Positions 7,176-16,513 of a DNA stretch of 64,000 nucleotides are shown piece after piece. This DNA comes from Treponema sp. GTDB taxonomy: Bacteria > Spirochaetota > Spirochaetia > Treponematales > Treponemataceae. The stretch lies in assembly GCA_022510865.1 (NCBI GenBank), contig JAFLSQ010000003.1:46042-110041 (forward strand). Direction: 5' to 3'. A program made the translations under genes and the position numbers. Below the pieces are notes generated by a model that was not told where the DNA came from, searched no databases, and worked only from the letters and a program-made list of their open reading frames with translations. Each line of letters opens with the position of its first letter. Position 1 is the first letter of the stretch.

Positions 7176-8177
7176 ATGAGGATTTTCAGACTTTTAATTG
7201 CGATGATTTTTCCCCTGATTTTTGCGGCCGCAACTCTGACGCTCACTTCCTGCGCGCTCGGGGCGCAGAATCCGCAGACAGAGACGCTGAGGCTCATTAT
7301 GCCCGAATGGCCGCCCCAAGATTCCGTGCGCGATGATTATCCCGCGCTATCGCGCTGGCTTGTGCGCATTGAGACCACGGGCAGCGCGGCGCAATCACTG
7401 GAATTTTTCTCTGATGGCTCGCCTCTCTCGATTGGCGTTGTGAAAAATTCCCCGGCCGCCGTGACCGTCAGGCCAATCACCCTGATTGCGGGCGAGGAGT
7501 GCGCATATTTTCTTCCGGCAGGGCTTGTCTACCCCGCAGAGAAAGAGTGCCTCAGCTGGAGCGGCGGTTTTCTTGCGGACGCAATGCAGAGAATCATACA
7601 AAACAGGAGCGAGACCGGAATAAGCGGCAAGCACATCCGGGATTTTCTCTCGTCGTTCAACTGGGCAAAGGCGCAGGATTCCATTGACAGCAAAATCCAG
7701 AAGGTGATGGAGGCCGCGCAGGCGGATGACGATGAGCCGGACGGGCAGGCAGGAAAATCGGCGAAATTTTATAATCCGTGGCTGATTGACAGCCAGAAGC
7801 TGCTTGAGAATCTCACTTCCGGCGAATTCAAGGCTTCTTTGCTGAACAACACGAACTGCATTGCGGTTGAGGACGCGGTTTTGGGCGGAAAAGTCCTGTC
7901 ATCGTTCATACCAGAGAACAGTTTCATCGCATGGGAGAAAACCGTGCTCATCAAAAAGAGCGTGCCGAGCCTGTTTTTGAGCGGGGAAATCGGGATGATT
8001 ATTGAGGGCAGTTCCGCAAAAAATCTGTCACTTAAGCGCTGCAAAATGCCGATATTCATTGAAGAAAAGGCGACCTATGAAAAAACAGATGAAGAGAATA
8101 TTTCTGGCTTTGAGCGCGGTGGCACTCACGCTGATTTCCTGCGCGAAAAATCAGCCGCAGCCTCAGATTCAGGTTAA
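7176..8177 (+). CDS. Lipoprotein of unknown function
   Basis: 333 residues with a lipoprotein signal peptide (hydrophobic core, then lipobox LTSC at about residues 23-26). The mature part has no family I recognise; it contains an acidic, low-complexity patch (about 180-195). There is no Shine-Dalgarno; a TATTAT (7165-7170) five bases before the ATG suggests a leaderless transcript, though its -35 is poor. The last 101 bases overlap the next lipoprotein gene in another frame, which is unusually long; either the C-terminal tail is genuine or a frameshift has displaced the natural stop. Confidence 0.75.
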   Translation: MRIFRLLIAMIFPLIFAAATLTLTSCALGAQNPQTETLRLIMPEWPPQDSVRDDYPALSRWLVRIETTGSAAQSLEFFSDGSPLSIGVVKNSPAAVTVRPITLIAGEECAYFLPAGLVYPAEKECLSWSGGFLADAMQRIIQNRSETGISGKHIRDFLSSFNWAKAQDSIDSKIQKVMEAAQADDDEPDGQAGKSAKFYNPWLIDSQKLLENLTSGEFKASLLNNTNCIAVEDAVLGGKVLSSFIPENSFIAWEKTVLIKKSVPSLFLSGEIGMIIEGSSAKNLSLKRCKMPIFIEEKATYEKTDEENISGFERGGTHADFLREKSAAASDSG

Positions 8178-9279
8178 TGCGGAAACGGCGATTGAGACGC
8201 TGGAAGTGAAGAGCAAAAATCACACATGGTATTACTTCACAGACCGGACGTTCAAGGAGATTGATAAAATCCAGCACGTACCGTTCAGACAGCAAAAACC
8301 TTGGACGGAGGCAATCCGAATCTCATCGGCGAACAACACAGATGACTCGAATCTGGAAATAAGCAAGGCTTACGCAGTCGTGAACAGGCTTGGAATCCTG
8401 TGCTTTGAGGGCGACAAGGTCTCCATCTCTTTGGACAAGACGGTTTTTGATGACAGGACTGCCGGAAATCTGATTTTTCTGAATGATGTGCCAATTTTCT
8501 CAATCTATAAAAGCGCGTTTTTCAACGAAACAATCACGGAGGATATGTACAGGACCGGAAAAACCGACCATCTTTTTTTGATGCAGTTCGATGACACTGC
8601 CAAGATTTCCTATCCAATTGTGAACTGTGCCAGCCTGATTGATGAGCCGAATTCGGAAGTCGTGGATTTTGTGTGGGATGGCCTGAACTGGCTTTGCAGC
8701 ATAAAATCCATCACAGACGAGCGCATCATCTTTTCGTACATTTCATGGAAGCCGACAGTGCCGCTTCTCACGCTGTCGCCCGCAAACGTCCGCAACAATA
8801 TCGTAATCACCGAGTCAGATGTGGACACATTCCGCGCGGCAAAAACTCAGATTCCGTATAATCAGGCCCCGGAGCGAATCAGAAATATGCTCAGGGGATT
8901 TTCTGACAATCTTCCGTTCATAATGGAAGTCAAGAGCGCGGGCGGAAGCTCCAACCGGATTTATAATAACGAGGCTCACGGCTCAAAAGAAAAGCCGCTC
9001 AAATCAAAAGCCGTGCTCGCGCAAAGCTGGAGCGGCATCCTTTTTGAGGACGGAACTTTCTTCATTGAGGGCGCGCTTCCGGGAAAGCACATTCTGCGCG
9101 GAGGCAAGCCAATCGCAATCAGACTGCCAAAACTTCCTGCCGGATTCGTCTACTCGGATTTTGTCATCACCGGCACGACGCTGTACGCCGCCTGGGAAGA
9201 GACTGCCTTTTACAACACGGGCAGCAGCGGATTTCTGAAAGTTGACCTGGACAACACGCTCTACAGCAAAATCCGCTGA
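8077..9279 (+). CDS. Lipoprotein of unknown function
   Basis: 400 residues starting MKKQMKRIFLALSAVALTLI followed by the lipobox cysteine (LISC). No recognised domain; the mature part is rich in beta-strand-like alternation and may be a beta-propeller-type surface protein, but this is only an impression. The ATG at 8077 follows AAAAGG by eight bases; a second ATG at 8089 is possible. The open frame extends upstream to 8002 within the previous gene, without a signal peptide there, so it is rejected. It overlaps its neighbour at 7176-8177 by 101 bases and probably shares its transcript. Confidence 0.8.
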   Translation: MKKQMKRIFLALSAVALTLISCAKNQPQPQIQVNAETAIETLEVKSKNHTWYYFTDRTFKEIDKIQHVPFRQQKPWTEAIRISSANNTDDSNLEISKAYAVVNRLGILCFEGDKVSISLDKTVFDDRTAGNLIFLNDVPIFSIYKSAFFNETITEDMYRTGKTDHLFLMQFDDTAKISYPIVNCASLIDEPNSEVVDFVWDGLNWLCSIKSITDERIIFSYISWKPTVPLLTLSPANVRNNIVITESDVDTFRAAKTQIPYNQAPERIRNMLRGFSDNLPFIMEVKSAGGSSNRIYNNEAHGSKEKPLKSKAVLAQSWSGILFEDGTFFIEGALPGKHILRGGKPIAIRLPKLPAGFVYSDFVITGTTLYAAWEETAFYNTGSSGFLKVDLDNTLYSKIR

Positions 9280-9431
9280 GATAACCGCGGGATTTTATCA
9301 CCGCCCCCAGTTTCTCACGATTTGAGGCCGTCAAGTGTCCTCAAGTTCAAACTGAATAAAAAATGCCCCGGAAAATCCAAGGCAAGCAAAAATCCGCCGA
9401 GCCATCCGCACAGGATTTCCTCACTCTGATT

Positions 9432-9579
9432 TCCGAACGTTCCCGGCGACCTAACGGAAACGTTTCCACGCAAAGCCGGATACGTTTCGGATTGCAGACG
9501 GGAACGTATCCGATGATTAACGGAAACGTTCCCGTTTATCGTCGGATACGTTTCCAAATTCACATCCGAAACGTTCTGA
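9432..9579. repeat. Array of seven 14-bp palindromes at 22-23 bp spacing
   Basis: Seven copies of a palindrome, consensus CGGAAACGTTTCCG, centred at 9438, 9461, 9483, 9505, 9527, 9549 and 9572. The five middle steps are exactly 22 bp or one base more (23, 22, 22, 22, 22, 23). Copies differ at symmetric positions (for example CGGATACGTTTCGG, CGGGAACGTATCCG), yet all keep the central ACGT; the 8-9-base spacers are unrelated to each other. That is the pattern of a phased protein-binding array, not of slipped tandem repeats. It lies in the 479-base gap between the convergent lipoprotein gene and groEL, with no promoter evident. The central CG recalls LacI-family operators; the binding protein is unknown. 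Confidence 0.85.
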
Positions 9580-9686
9580 ACTACGTCCGCTGTAAAATCG
9601 GGTAAGGGTGAGAAATCGGCTTGGAAATCCGCCCTAAAAATAGACGAAATCCTCATGTTTTGAATATGACGGTTTTTCACAAAAAT

Positions 9687-9718
9687 AAAGACATCCGCGC
9701 TACGCGCGGATGTCTTTT
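9687..9718. terminator. Terminator of groEL (usable in both directions)
   Basis: GACATCCGCGC (9690-9700), loop TAC, GCGCGGATGTC (9704-9714), flanked by AAA before and TTTT after, so it can act on either strand. It lies about 40 bases past the groEL stop. Confidence 0.85.
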
Positions 9719-9758
9719 CGGCGTTCAGTTTTTTCTGCGGCTATGCGCAGAAATCCTG

Positions 9759-11390
<1,632 letters not shown>

Positions 11391-11413
11391 TTATTCTCCT
11401 TATAACTTCTGCC

Positions 11414-11439
11414 GCAAGCAAAACCGTCTGCAAGCAAAA
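11414..11439 (-). repeat. Direct repeat in the groEL leader
   Basis: The 10-mer TTTTGCTTGC (minus strand) occurs at 11430-11439 and again at 11414-11423, one start 16 bases from the next, 30-55 bases before the groEL ATG. It occupies the place where a heat-shock operator would be expected, but no known motif matches. Confidence 0.4.
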
Positions 11440-11527
11440 GCATCATCCATTTGTTATTTCTTAAAGATATAAAAAATTTGAGTTATCGGCAACAAAAATC
11501 GTTCTTTTCGTTCGTAAAAAACTGTGA

Positions 11528-11533
11528 TATTAT
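11528..11533 (+). promoter_or_regulatory. Probable -10 box of a leaderless transcript
   Basis: TATTAT lies seven bases before the ATG at 11541 and there is no Shine-Dalgarno. The best -35 at 17 bases (TTTTCG, 11505-11510) is weak. Confidence 0.4.
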
Positions 11534-11540
11534 GTGTACT

Positions 11541-12791
11541 ATGAAACGAGTTCTTATCGCAGACAGTCATCCGTTGTTCCGTGATTATCTTAAGCAAAAA
11601 CTCACAGAAGTGAACATTGATGTGGTGGTCTCGCAGGAAAACCGGGATTTGCAGACAAAACTCATCACAAGCCTGCCAAATCTCATTATCCTTGATTTTA
11701 ATGACGAGCACTCGGATGAGATTGAATTCCTTGAGCAGAAAGTGAAAGACACGAACACCGTGGGCATTCCCGTAATCATAACAGGGCCAAAGGCAGATCC
11801 ATCGAACATCGCGCCGCTCACAAAATTCGGCGTGATAAAATATTTTGAGAAACCTGTGAAACTTGACGTGTTCTTCAACGCAATCAATAAAATTCTGCGC
11901 ACAACCCTGCTGATGGATGACACCGCCTGCGTCCTTGACTTGCACAGAAGCGACAGCATCATTTTTGTGGAGATTGCGCTCGGCCTGAACCGCGACAAAA
12001 TATCTCTGATGCAGTTCAAGCTTGCGGAGATGATTGAGAACGAGGGAATGGAGAATCCCAAAATCATCGTCATGCTCACAAGCCTTGATTTTACTTTCGC
12101 GGACGGCTACAACGTGGAGTTTATGATTGAGAACATCCTCGCGTGCCCGGGAGTCCAGCAGAAAAATCTGAAACTGCTTTCCACAAGCGATTTTATCCGC
12201 GATTTTATTGACGGCCACAAAGAATACTCAGGGATTGAGGTGGCGTCCGCGCTCCCCAAACTTCTGAACGGACTGATTGGCGCGGGCGGCGAGAACACAA
12301 GCGTCTCTGATTTCATTGCGAAGCAGATTCTCACATCAAAATCCAAGCCTGATGATTCCGGCTCAATCGCAACAAAATTCACGTCCGATGAAATGTACAA
12401 GACCGGCAAGGTGAAAGACGGCAGCGTTCTGTCAATCGCAATAATAGACAGTGATGAGAACAACCTGCAATACACCAAGCAGATTTTTGAGGCAATCGGC
12501 GCGACTGTAGAGACGTTCACGAAAGGCCAGGAATTTTCTGACAACTACATTGACGGAAAATACACCCTTGTGATTCTGGATGTTTTCCTTGAGGACAAAA
12601 CCGGAATATCCCTGCTCAAATACATAAAAAGCAGGCCGTACAGTCCGCCGGTCATCGTCTATTCGCCAAGCTCGCAGAAAGACATTGTGTCGCAGTGCCT
12701 TCAGCTGGGCGCAACAAATTATCTGCTGAAGCCGCAAAAACCCAAGGTGCTCGTCAGAAAAACTCTTTCTGTCCTGCATTTTTCGGAATAA
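11541..12791 (+). CDS. Double receiver-domain response regulator
   Basis: 416 residues from MKRVLIADSHPLFRDY. The first receiver domain covers about 1-120 (acid pair at Asp8, phospho-acceptor Asp52 in LIILDF, Lys104 in FEKP). A middle region (about 130-265) without recognised fold follows. The second receiver covers about 297-416 (IIDSDENN, phospho-acceptor Asp347 in LVILDVF, Lys397 in LLKPQK). No DNA-binding or enzymatic output domain is present, so it likely signals by protein contact. No histidine kinase is nearby. The open frame runs 30 codons upstream through the promoter; the ATG at 11541 is chosen from the -10 spacing and the start of receiver homology. Confidence 0.85.
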   Translation: MKRVLIADSHPLFRDYLKQKLTEVNIDVVVSQENRDLQTKLITSLPNLIILDFNDEHSDEIEFLEQKVKDTNTVGIPVIITGPKADPSNIAPLTKFGVIKYFEKPVKLDVFFNAINKILRTTLLMDDTACVLDLHRSDSIIFVEIALGLNRDKISLMQFKLAEMIENEGMENPKIIVMLTSLDFTFADGYNVEFMIENILACPGVQQKNLKLLSTSDFIRDFIDGHKEYSGIEVASALPKLLNGLIGAGGENTSVSDFIAKQILTSKSKPDDSGSIATKFTSDEMYKTGKVKDGSVLSIAIIDSDENNLQYTKQIFEAIGATVETFTKGQEFSDNYIDGKYTLVILDVFLEDKTGISLLKYIKSRPYSPPVIVYSPSSQKDIVSQCLQLGATNYLLKPQKPKVLVRKTLSVLHFSE

Positions 12792-12930
12792 AATCAGGTG
12801 GGGAAATCTGCTGAATATTTCGGATTTCCATGCAGATTCTGCGGCGAACATTTGCCGTGGGCGCGTTCCAGTTTTCGGATGCGGCAAAAAAATCCGGGAA
12901 TTCCGCTGACTTTTTAATTTGGGAGAGACG

Positions 12931-13794
12931 ATGAAAATCAACCTGCACACTCACACACTCTGGTGCGACGGCAACAATTCCGTGGAGGACAATGCGCTCG
13001 CCGCAATTGAGCGCGGGTTTGACGTGCTCGGCTTTTCGGGGCACAGTATGCATCCGTTCGCGGGCAGCTGGCACATCGCACCAAGAGATTTCGCTGATTA
13101 CGAGGCCGAGGTTCTGAAAATCCGCGAGAAATATAAGGATAAAATCCAGATTCTCCTTGGTTATGAGGCGGATTATTTTCCCGGCGTCACAGTGCCATCA
13201 AAAGCGGCGTACAAGGCGCACGGCCTCAATCCCGATTATCTGATTGGCTCGGTTCATTACGTGCTCAGCGAGCGCGGGCATTACACCGTGGACAGTTACG
13301 TTGAGCGCGTGCGCGAGAATCTGATTCGGCTGTACGGCAAGGAAAATCACGGGATGGAAGCGGTGGACGGCCGCCTTGCAGTCTGCGAATATTTTTCTGC
13401 CCAGCGTGAGATGCTCGCGAAAGGCGATTTTGAGATTCTTGGCCACGCGGATGTAATCAGGAAACGAAACGGCATCCTGAAATTTTTTGATGAGAGCGAC
13501 ACTTGGTACGCTGACGAGCTGAAAGCCACTGCGGACGCAGCCGCAAAAGCCGGCGTGATTGTGGAAATAAATTCCGGCGGGATTGCCCGCCAAGCCCTGG
13601 ATGATTTTTACCCTTCCGAGCAGTTTCTTGCGCTTTTGTTCGAGCGCAAGGTTCCGGTTCTTGTAAGCTCGGACTCGCACAGCACAGACACCCTTGACTT
13701 TGCGTTCGGGCGCGCCGTCACGCAGGCAAAAAAAATCGGATACAAAGAGCTGGTTTATCCGCTTGGGGGCAGGACAGTCGCCGTAAAAATATAA
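12931..13794 (+). CDS. hisK: Histidinol-phosphatase, PHP family
   Basis: Removes phosphate from histidinol phosphate, the penultimate stage of histidine synthesis. 287 residues; PHP metal-site motifs are INLHTHTLWCDG at the N-terminus, GFSGHSMHPF, GYEADYFP, GSVHYV, LGHADVIRKRNG and SSDSHS near the C-terminus. The ATG at 12931 follows GGGAGAG at good distance; a TTG twelve bases earlier is only the limit of the open frame. It complements hisG and hisB, which lie 7-8 kb away. The specific substrate is inferred from PHP-type HisJ/HisK resemblance; related PHP proteins hydrolyse other phosphoesters. Confidence 0.85.
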   Translation: MKINLHTHTLWCDGNNSVEDNALAAIERGFDVLGFSGHSMHPFAGSWHIAPRDFADYEAEVLKIREKYKDKIQILLGYEADYFPGVTVPSKAAYKAHGLNPDYLIGSVHYVLSERGHYTVDSYVERVRENLIRLYGKENHGMEAVDGRLAVCEYFSAQREMLAKGDFEILGHADVIRKRNGILKFFDESDTWYADELKATADAAAKAGVIVEINSGGIARQALDDFYPSEQFLALLFERKVPVLVSSDSHSTDTLDFAFGRAVTQAKKIGYKELVYPLGGRTVAVKI

Positions 13795-13836
13795 AATCCG
13801 CCGCACGACCATGCAAACTGGCGCACAGCGGATTTT
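13793..13836. terminator. Inverted repeat between convergent genes, possible two-way terminator
   Basis: AAAATCCGC (13793-13801) pairs with GCGGATTTT (13828-13836) across a 26-base loop. A/T-rich stem ends supply short T runs on both strands, between the histidinol-phosphatase and DksA-like genes. Confidence 0.5.
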
Positions 13837-13879
13837 CTTGCAGTTTCCGGCAAAAAATCGCCCGGATGCAGCCGAAAAT

Positions 13880-14236
13880 CTACCTGTTTTTGCGCTCCTC
13901 TGCACTGGCGCAGGTGATGCACATCAGCGCATACGGAATGACTTCCAGACGTTCCCTGGGGATTTCCTTGCCGCATTTAAGGCATCTGCCGTATTTATTC
14001 TGATTGATTCTGTCGAGCGCGTTCTCTATGAGCTGAAGGCGGTTCGCATCCTGAGTGCTAAGCGCGGTAAGAAGAGTCCGGTCTATAACATCCGCAGCGA
14101 CATCAGCCTCATCGCCGGACTCAACGGTTTTGACCAAGTCTTTCATATCCTCGCTCTGACCTGCCAGCGATTCCAGTATAGTGTTCTTCTGCTCCAGAAG
14201 TTTTGTTTTCATATCATCAAGAAAAGCCTGCTCCAT
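13880..14236 (-). CDS. DksA/TraR-family zinc-finger protein
   Basis: 118 residues: an N-terminal helical hairpin (about 1-78) and a C-terminal four-cysteine finger (CLKCGK and CITCAS). Family members bind the RNA polymerase secondary channel and modulate initiation, often with ppGpp. The conserved acidic pair at the coiled-coil tip of E. coli DksA is not obvious, although GDEADVAADVIDR supplies acidic residues there. The start has GGGAGGC seven bases upstream. Divergent from infA. It may regulate ribosomal or stress genes, but this is inference. Confidence 0.85.
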   Translation of the reverse strand: MEQAFLDDMKTKLLEQKNTILESLAGQSEDMKDLVKTVESGDEADVAADVIDRTLLTALSTQDANRLQLIENALDRINQNKYGRCLKCGKEIPRERLEVIPYALMCITCASAEERKNR

Positions 14237-14268
14237 TAAAAGCCTCCCAACGTTTTTTTACCGCCGTG

Positions 14269-14297
14269 TTGTCAATCGCACATATTTTGTATATAAT
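14269..14297 (+). promoter_or_regulatory. Promoter of infA
   Basis: TTGTCA (14269-14274), 17 bases, TATAAT (14292-14297). About 55 bases of leader follow before the infA ATG, which has AAGGTAAGG ahead of it. Confidence 0.65.
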
Positions 14298-14358
14298 AAA
14301 ATAATAAAGGCAAAACGCCAAAAAGACAAATTCTTTTTCAGAAAATTAAAGGTAAGGT

Positions 14359-14577
14359 ATGGCAAAAGAAGAAGCGATTGAGGTTGAGGGTGTTGTAAAA
14401 GAGGCGCTCCCGAACACAACTTTCAGGGTTGAACTGACAAACGGTCACGTAATTACGGCTCATCTTTCCGGAAAGATGAGAAAACATTACATCAGGATTG
14501 TTCCAGGTGACAGCGTAAAAGTCGCCCTCTCTCCTTATGACCTGAACAAGGGCCGCATTATTTTCCGCGAACGCTAG
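14359..14577 (+). CDS. infA: Translation initiation factor IF-1
   Basis: 72-residue S1-like OB-fold protein that occupies the 30S A site during initiation. The sequence [20 protein letters not shown] and the closing [15 protein letters not shown] are typical, as is [13 protein letters not shown]. Full family length. Read from its own promoter, with a strong terminator directly downstream, so it is a single-gene unit. Confidence 0.98.
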   Translation: MAKEEAIEVEGVVKEALPNTTFRVELTNGHVITAHLSGKMRKHYIRIVPGDSVKVALSPYDLNKGRIIFRER

Positions 14578-14599
14578 GCAAAGCAAATTTTTATGCTGG

Positions 14600-14627
14600 A
14601 AGGCTTCCGGGAAAGGAAGCCTTTTTT
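14600..14627 (+). terminator. Terminator of infA
   Basis: AAGGCTTCC (14600-14608), six-base loop, GGAAGCCTT (14615-14623), followed by further T. Nine-base stem. Confidence 0.9.
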
Positions 14628-14643
14628 AATGTGAGGTGATTGC

Positions 14644-15876
14644 ATGACACTTTTTGAGGATTTAAAATGGCGCGGGCTGATTAAAGACATTGCCGGCGAG
14701 GAATCAGAGCTGCAAAGAATTCTGGACGGAAATCCGTTTTATTTTTACTGGGGAACCGACCCAACCGCATCGTCTCTGCACATCGGGCATTACCCGTCTT
14801 TGTGCCTGGCAAAACGCCTTGCAGATGCCGGGCATCATCCGGTTCTTTTGTGCGGAGGAGCGACCGGGCGAATCGGGGATCCACGTCCCACTGCGGAGCG
14901 CGAGATTATCAGCGAGGAGAAGGTAAGAGAGAACATCAGCGGAATCCGCAGTCAGATAAAAAGGCTCGTTCCCACCGCAGAGCTTGTGGACAACCACGAC
15001 TGGATGAAAGATTACACTTTCCTGAATTTCCTGCGCGACATCGGCAAATACATCAACGTCAATTATATGCTGGACAAGGACATTATCCGCCGCCGCCTTG
15101 AGACAGGCATCACCTTCGCGGAATTCTCATATATGCTGCTCCAAGGTTATGATTTTCTGCACTTGTATCAGGAGAAAAACTGCATCATGCAGGTTGCGGG
15201 AAGCGACCAGTGGGGAAACATCACTACCGGCGTTGATTTGATTCGCAAGGTTCTGGACAAAACCGCGTATGCGTTCACAATGCCGCTGATTCTTGACCAG
15301 AACGGCAAGAAATTCGGCAAGTCTGAGGGTAACGCGCTCTGGCTGGAAAAATCGCTCACTTCGCCGTATGCAATCTATCAGCATTTCATAAATTCTGATG
15401 ACTCAAAAGTCCTGGAATATCTGAAAGTCTTCACTTTCCTTTCCAAAGAGCAGATTGACGATGTTTTTGCCCGTCAGCAGGCCGCTCCCGAGACACGCGC
15501 CGCGCAGAAAACGCTCGCGTGGGAAGTTGTGAAGGATTTGCACGGCAAGGATGAGGCGGACAACGCGGTCAACGTCTCTGAAAAACTTTTTAAGGGCGAT
15601 TTTCAAGGCCTTTCCGTCAGCGACATTATGACCGGACTAAAAGGCGTTCCGAATTTCGCATACAATGACGAACTTCCGCTGGTTGACGTTCTTGTGAACA
15701 ACGGCATGGCAAGCTCAAAACGGGAGGCGCGCGAATTCATCAAAAACAACGCGGTCTCGATAAACGGCGCGGTGGTGAACGACGAGTCAAAAATCATCAC
15801 AAAAGATATGGCTCTGGAAGGCAAAGTCCTGATTTTCCGACGCGGCAAGAAAAAGTATTTTATCGGCTTGGTTTAA
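14644..15876 (+). CDS. tyrS: Tyrosyl-tRNA synthetase
   Basis: Charges tRNA-Tyr. 410 residues: class I Rossmann catalytic domain with HIGH-type motif (LHIGHYPSL, about residues 45-52) and KMSKS-type KFGKSEGNA, then a C-terminal S4 RNA-binding domain ([20 protein letters not shown]). GAGGTGATTGC precedes the ATG. The last 17 bases overlap the convergent J-domain gene. Confidence 0.97.
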   Translation: MTLFEDLKWRGLIKDIAGEESELQRILDGNPFYFYWGTDPTASSLHIGHYPSLCLAKRLADAGHHPVLLCGGATGRIGDPRPTAEREIISEEKVRENISGIRSQIKRLVPTAELVDNHDWMKDYTFLNFLRDIGKYINVNYMLDKDIIRRRLETGITFAEFSYMLLQGYDFLHLYQEKNCIMQVAGSDQWGNITTGVDLIRKVLDKTAYAFTMPLILDQNGKKFGKSEGNALWLEKSLTSPYAIYQHFINSDDSKVLEYLKVFTFLSKEQIDDVFARQQAAPETRAAQKTLAWEVVKDLHGKDEADNAVNVSEKLFKGDFQGLSVSDIMTGLKGVPNFAYNDELPLVDVLVNNGMASSKREAREFIKNNAVSINGAVVNDESKIITKDMALEGKVLIFRRGKKKYFIGLV

Positions 15877-16402
15877 GAAGTCCGCGCACAGACTGCACAA
15901 CTCCGGAAATTCCGTTGGCAATCACGCTCAGGCAGATAATCGGGCCAAACGGGATTATGAACCATGAGTAGCGCAGGAAAGTCAGTCCCACAAAAGTCTG
16001 GAGCACTTTGATGACGAGCATTGAGAAATGCTCGCGCTTCGTGCGTTTTGGCGGAGTGCCGGCGTTCCAGTCGCTCTGCGAGTTGTTCTGGCGGCGGGCA
16101 CCTGAGAACCATTCCCAGTAATTCTCATCACCAAAAGGATTTCCGTAAGTGTACTGATACTGACGCTGGTCGGTGTAAGAGTAATCATTTGAGGAATACG
16201 CGCCTGAGTCGTAACTGCGCCGCTTGGTCTCATCGCCAAGAACATCGTAGGCGGCGGTAATCTGCTTGAATTTCTCCTCGGCGGCGGAATCCCCGGGATT
16301 TCTGTCCGGGTGATATTTAAAGGCGAGCGTCCGGTAAGATTTTTTTATCTCATCGGCAGTCGCATTTTTCTGCACGCCCAGAATCTCGTAATAATCACTC
16401 AT
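15860..16402 (-). CDS. Membrane-anchored J-domain protein
   Basis: 180 residues. J domain at 1-66 ([23 protein letters not shown] motif in KYHPDRNPG), a Tyr/Gln/Ser-rich linker (about 70-118), then a hydrophobic C-terminal segment (about 128-172) likely to sit in the membrane. It lacks the Gly/Phe, zinc and substrate domains of true DnaJ, so it is a specialised co-chaperone that may bring DnaK to the membrane. No Shine-Dalgarno: the promoter at 16409-16437 ends six bases before the ATG. Its 3' end overlaps tyrS by 17 bases. Confidence 0.85.
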   Translation of the reverse strand: MSDYYEILGVQKNATADEIKKSYRTLAFKYHPDRNPGDSAAEEKFKQITAAYDVLGDETKRRSYDSGAYSSNDYSYTDQRQYQYTYGNPFGDENYWEWFSGARRQNNSQSDWNAGTPPKRTKREHFSMLVIKVLQTFVGLTFLRYSWFIIPFGPIICLSVIANGISGVVQSVRGLLKPSR

Positions 16403-16408
16403 ATCTAT

Positions 16409-16437
16409 AAAATAATATTTTAATCTCTGTGTTACAA
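16409..16437 (-). promoter_or_regulatory. Leaderless promoter of the J-domain gene
   Basis: Minus strand: TTGTAA (16432-16437), 17 bases, TATTTT (16409-16414), then six bases to the ATG at 16402. Confidence 0.5.
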
Positions 16438-16513
16438 GTCAAATTCTTGATTTTCAACGCCGCGCGTGGCAATCAAAATGATTTTTACGCGCGGTGTGAT
16501 AACTGCGGCAAAG

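Noticed and set aside
9315..9680. Open frames on both strands across the palindrome array, with repeated NGNV/ETYP-like peptide words
   Set aside because: The peptide repetition is a by-product of the DNA palindromes; the 22-bp period is not a multiple of three and there is no proper start.
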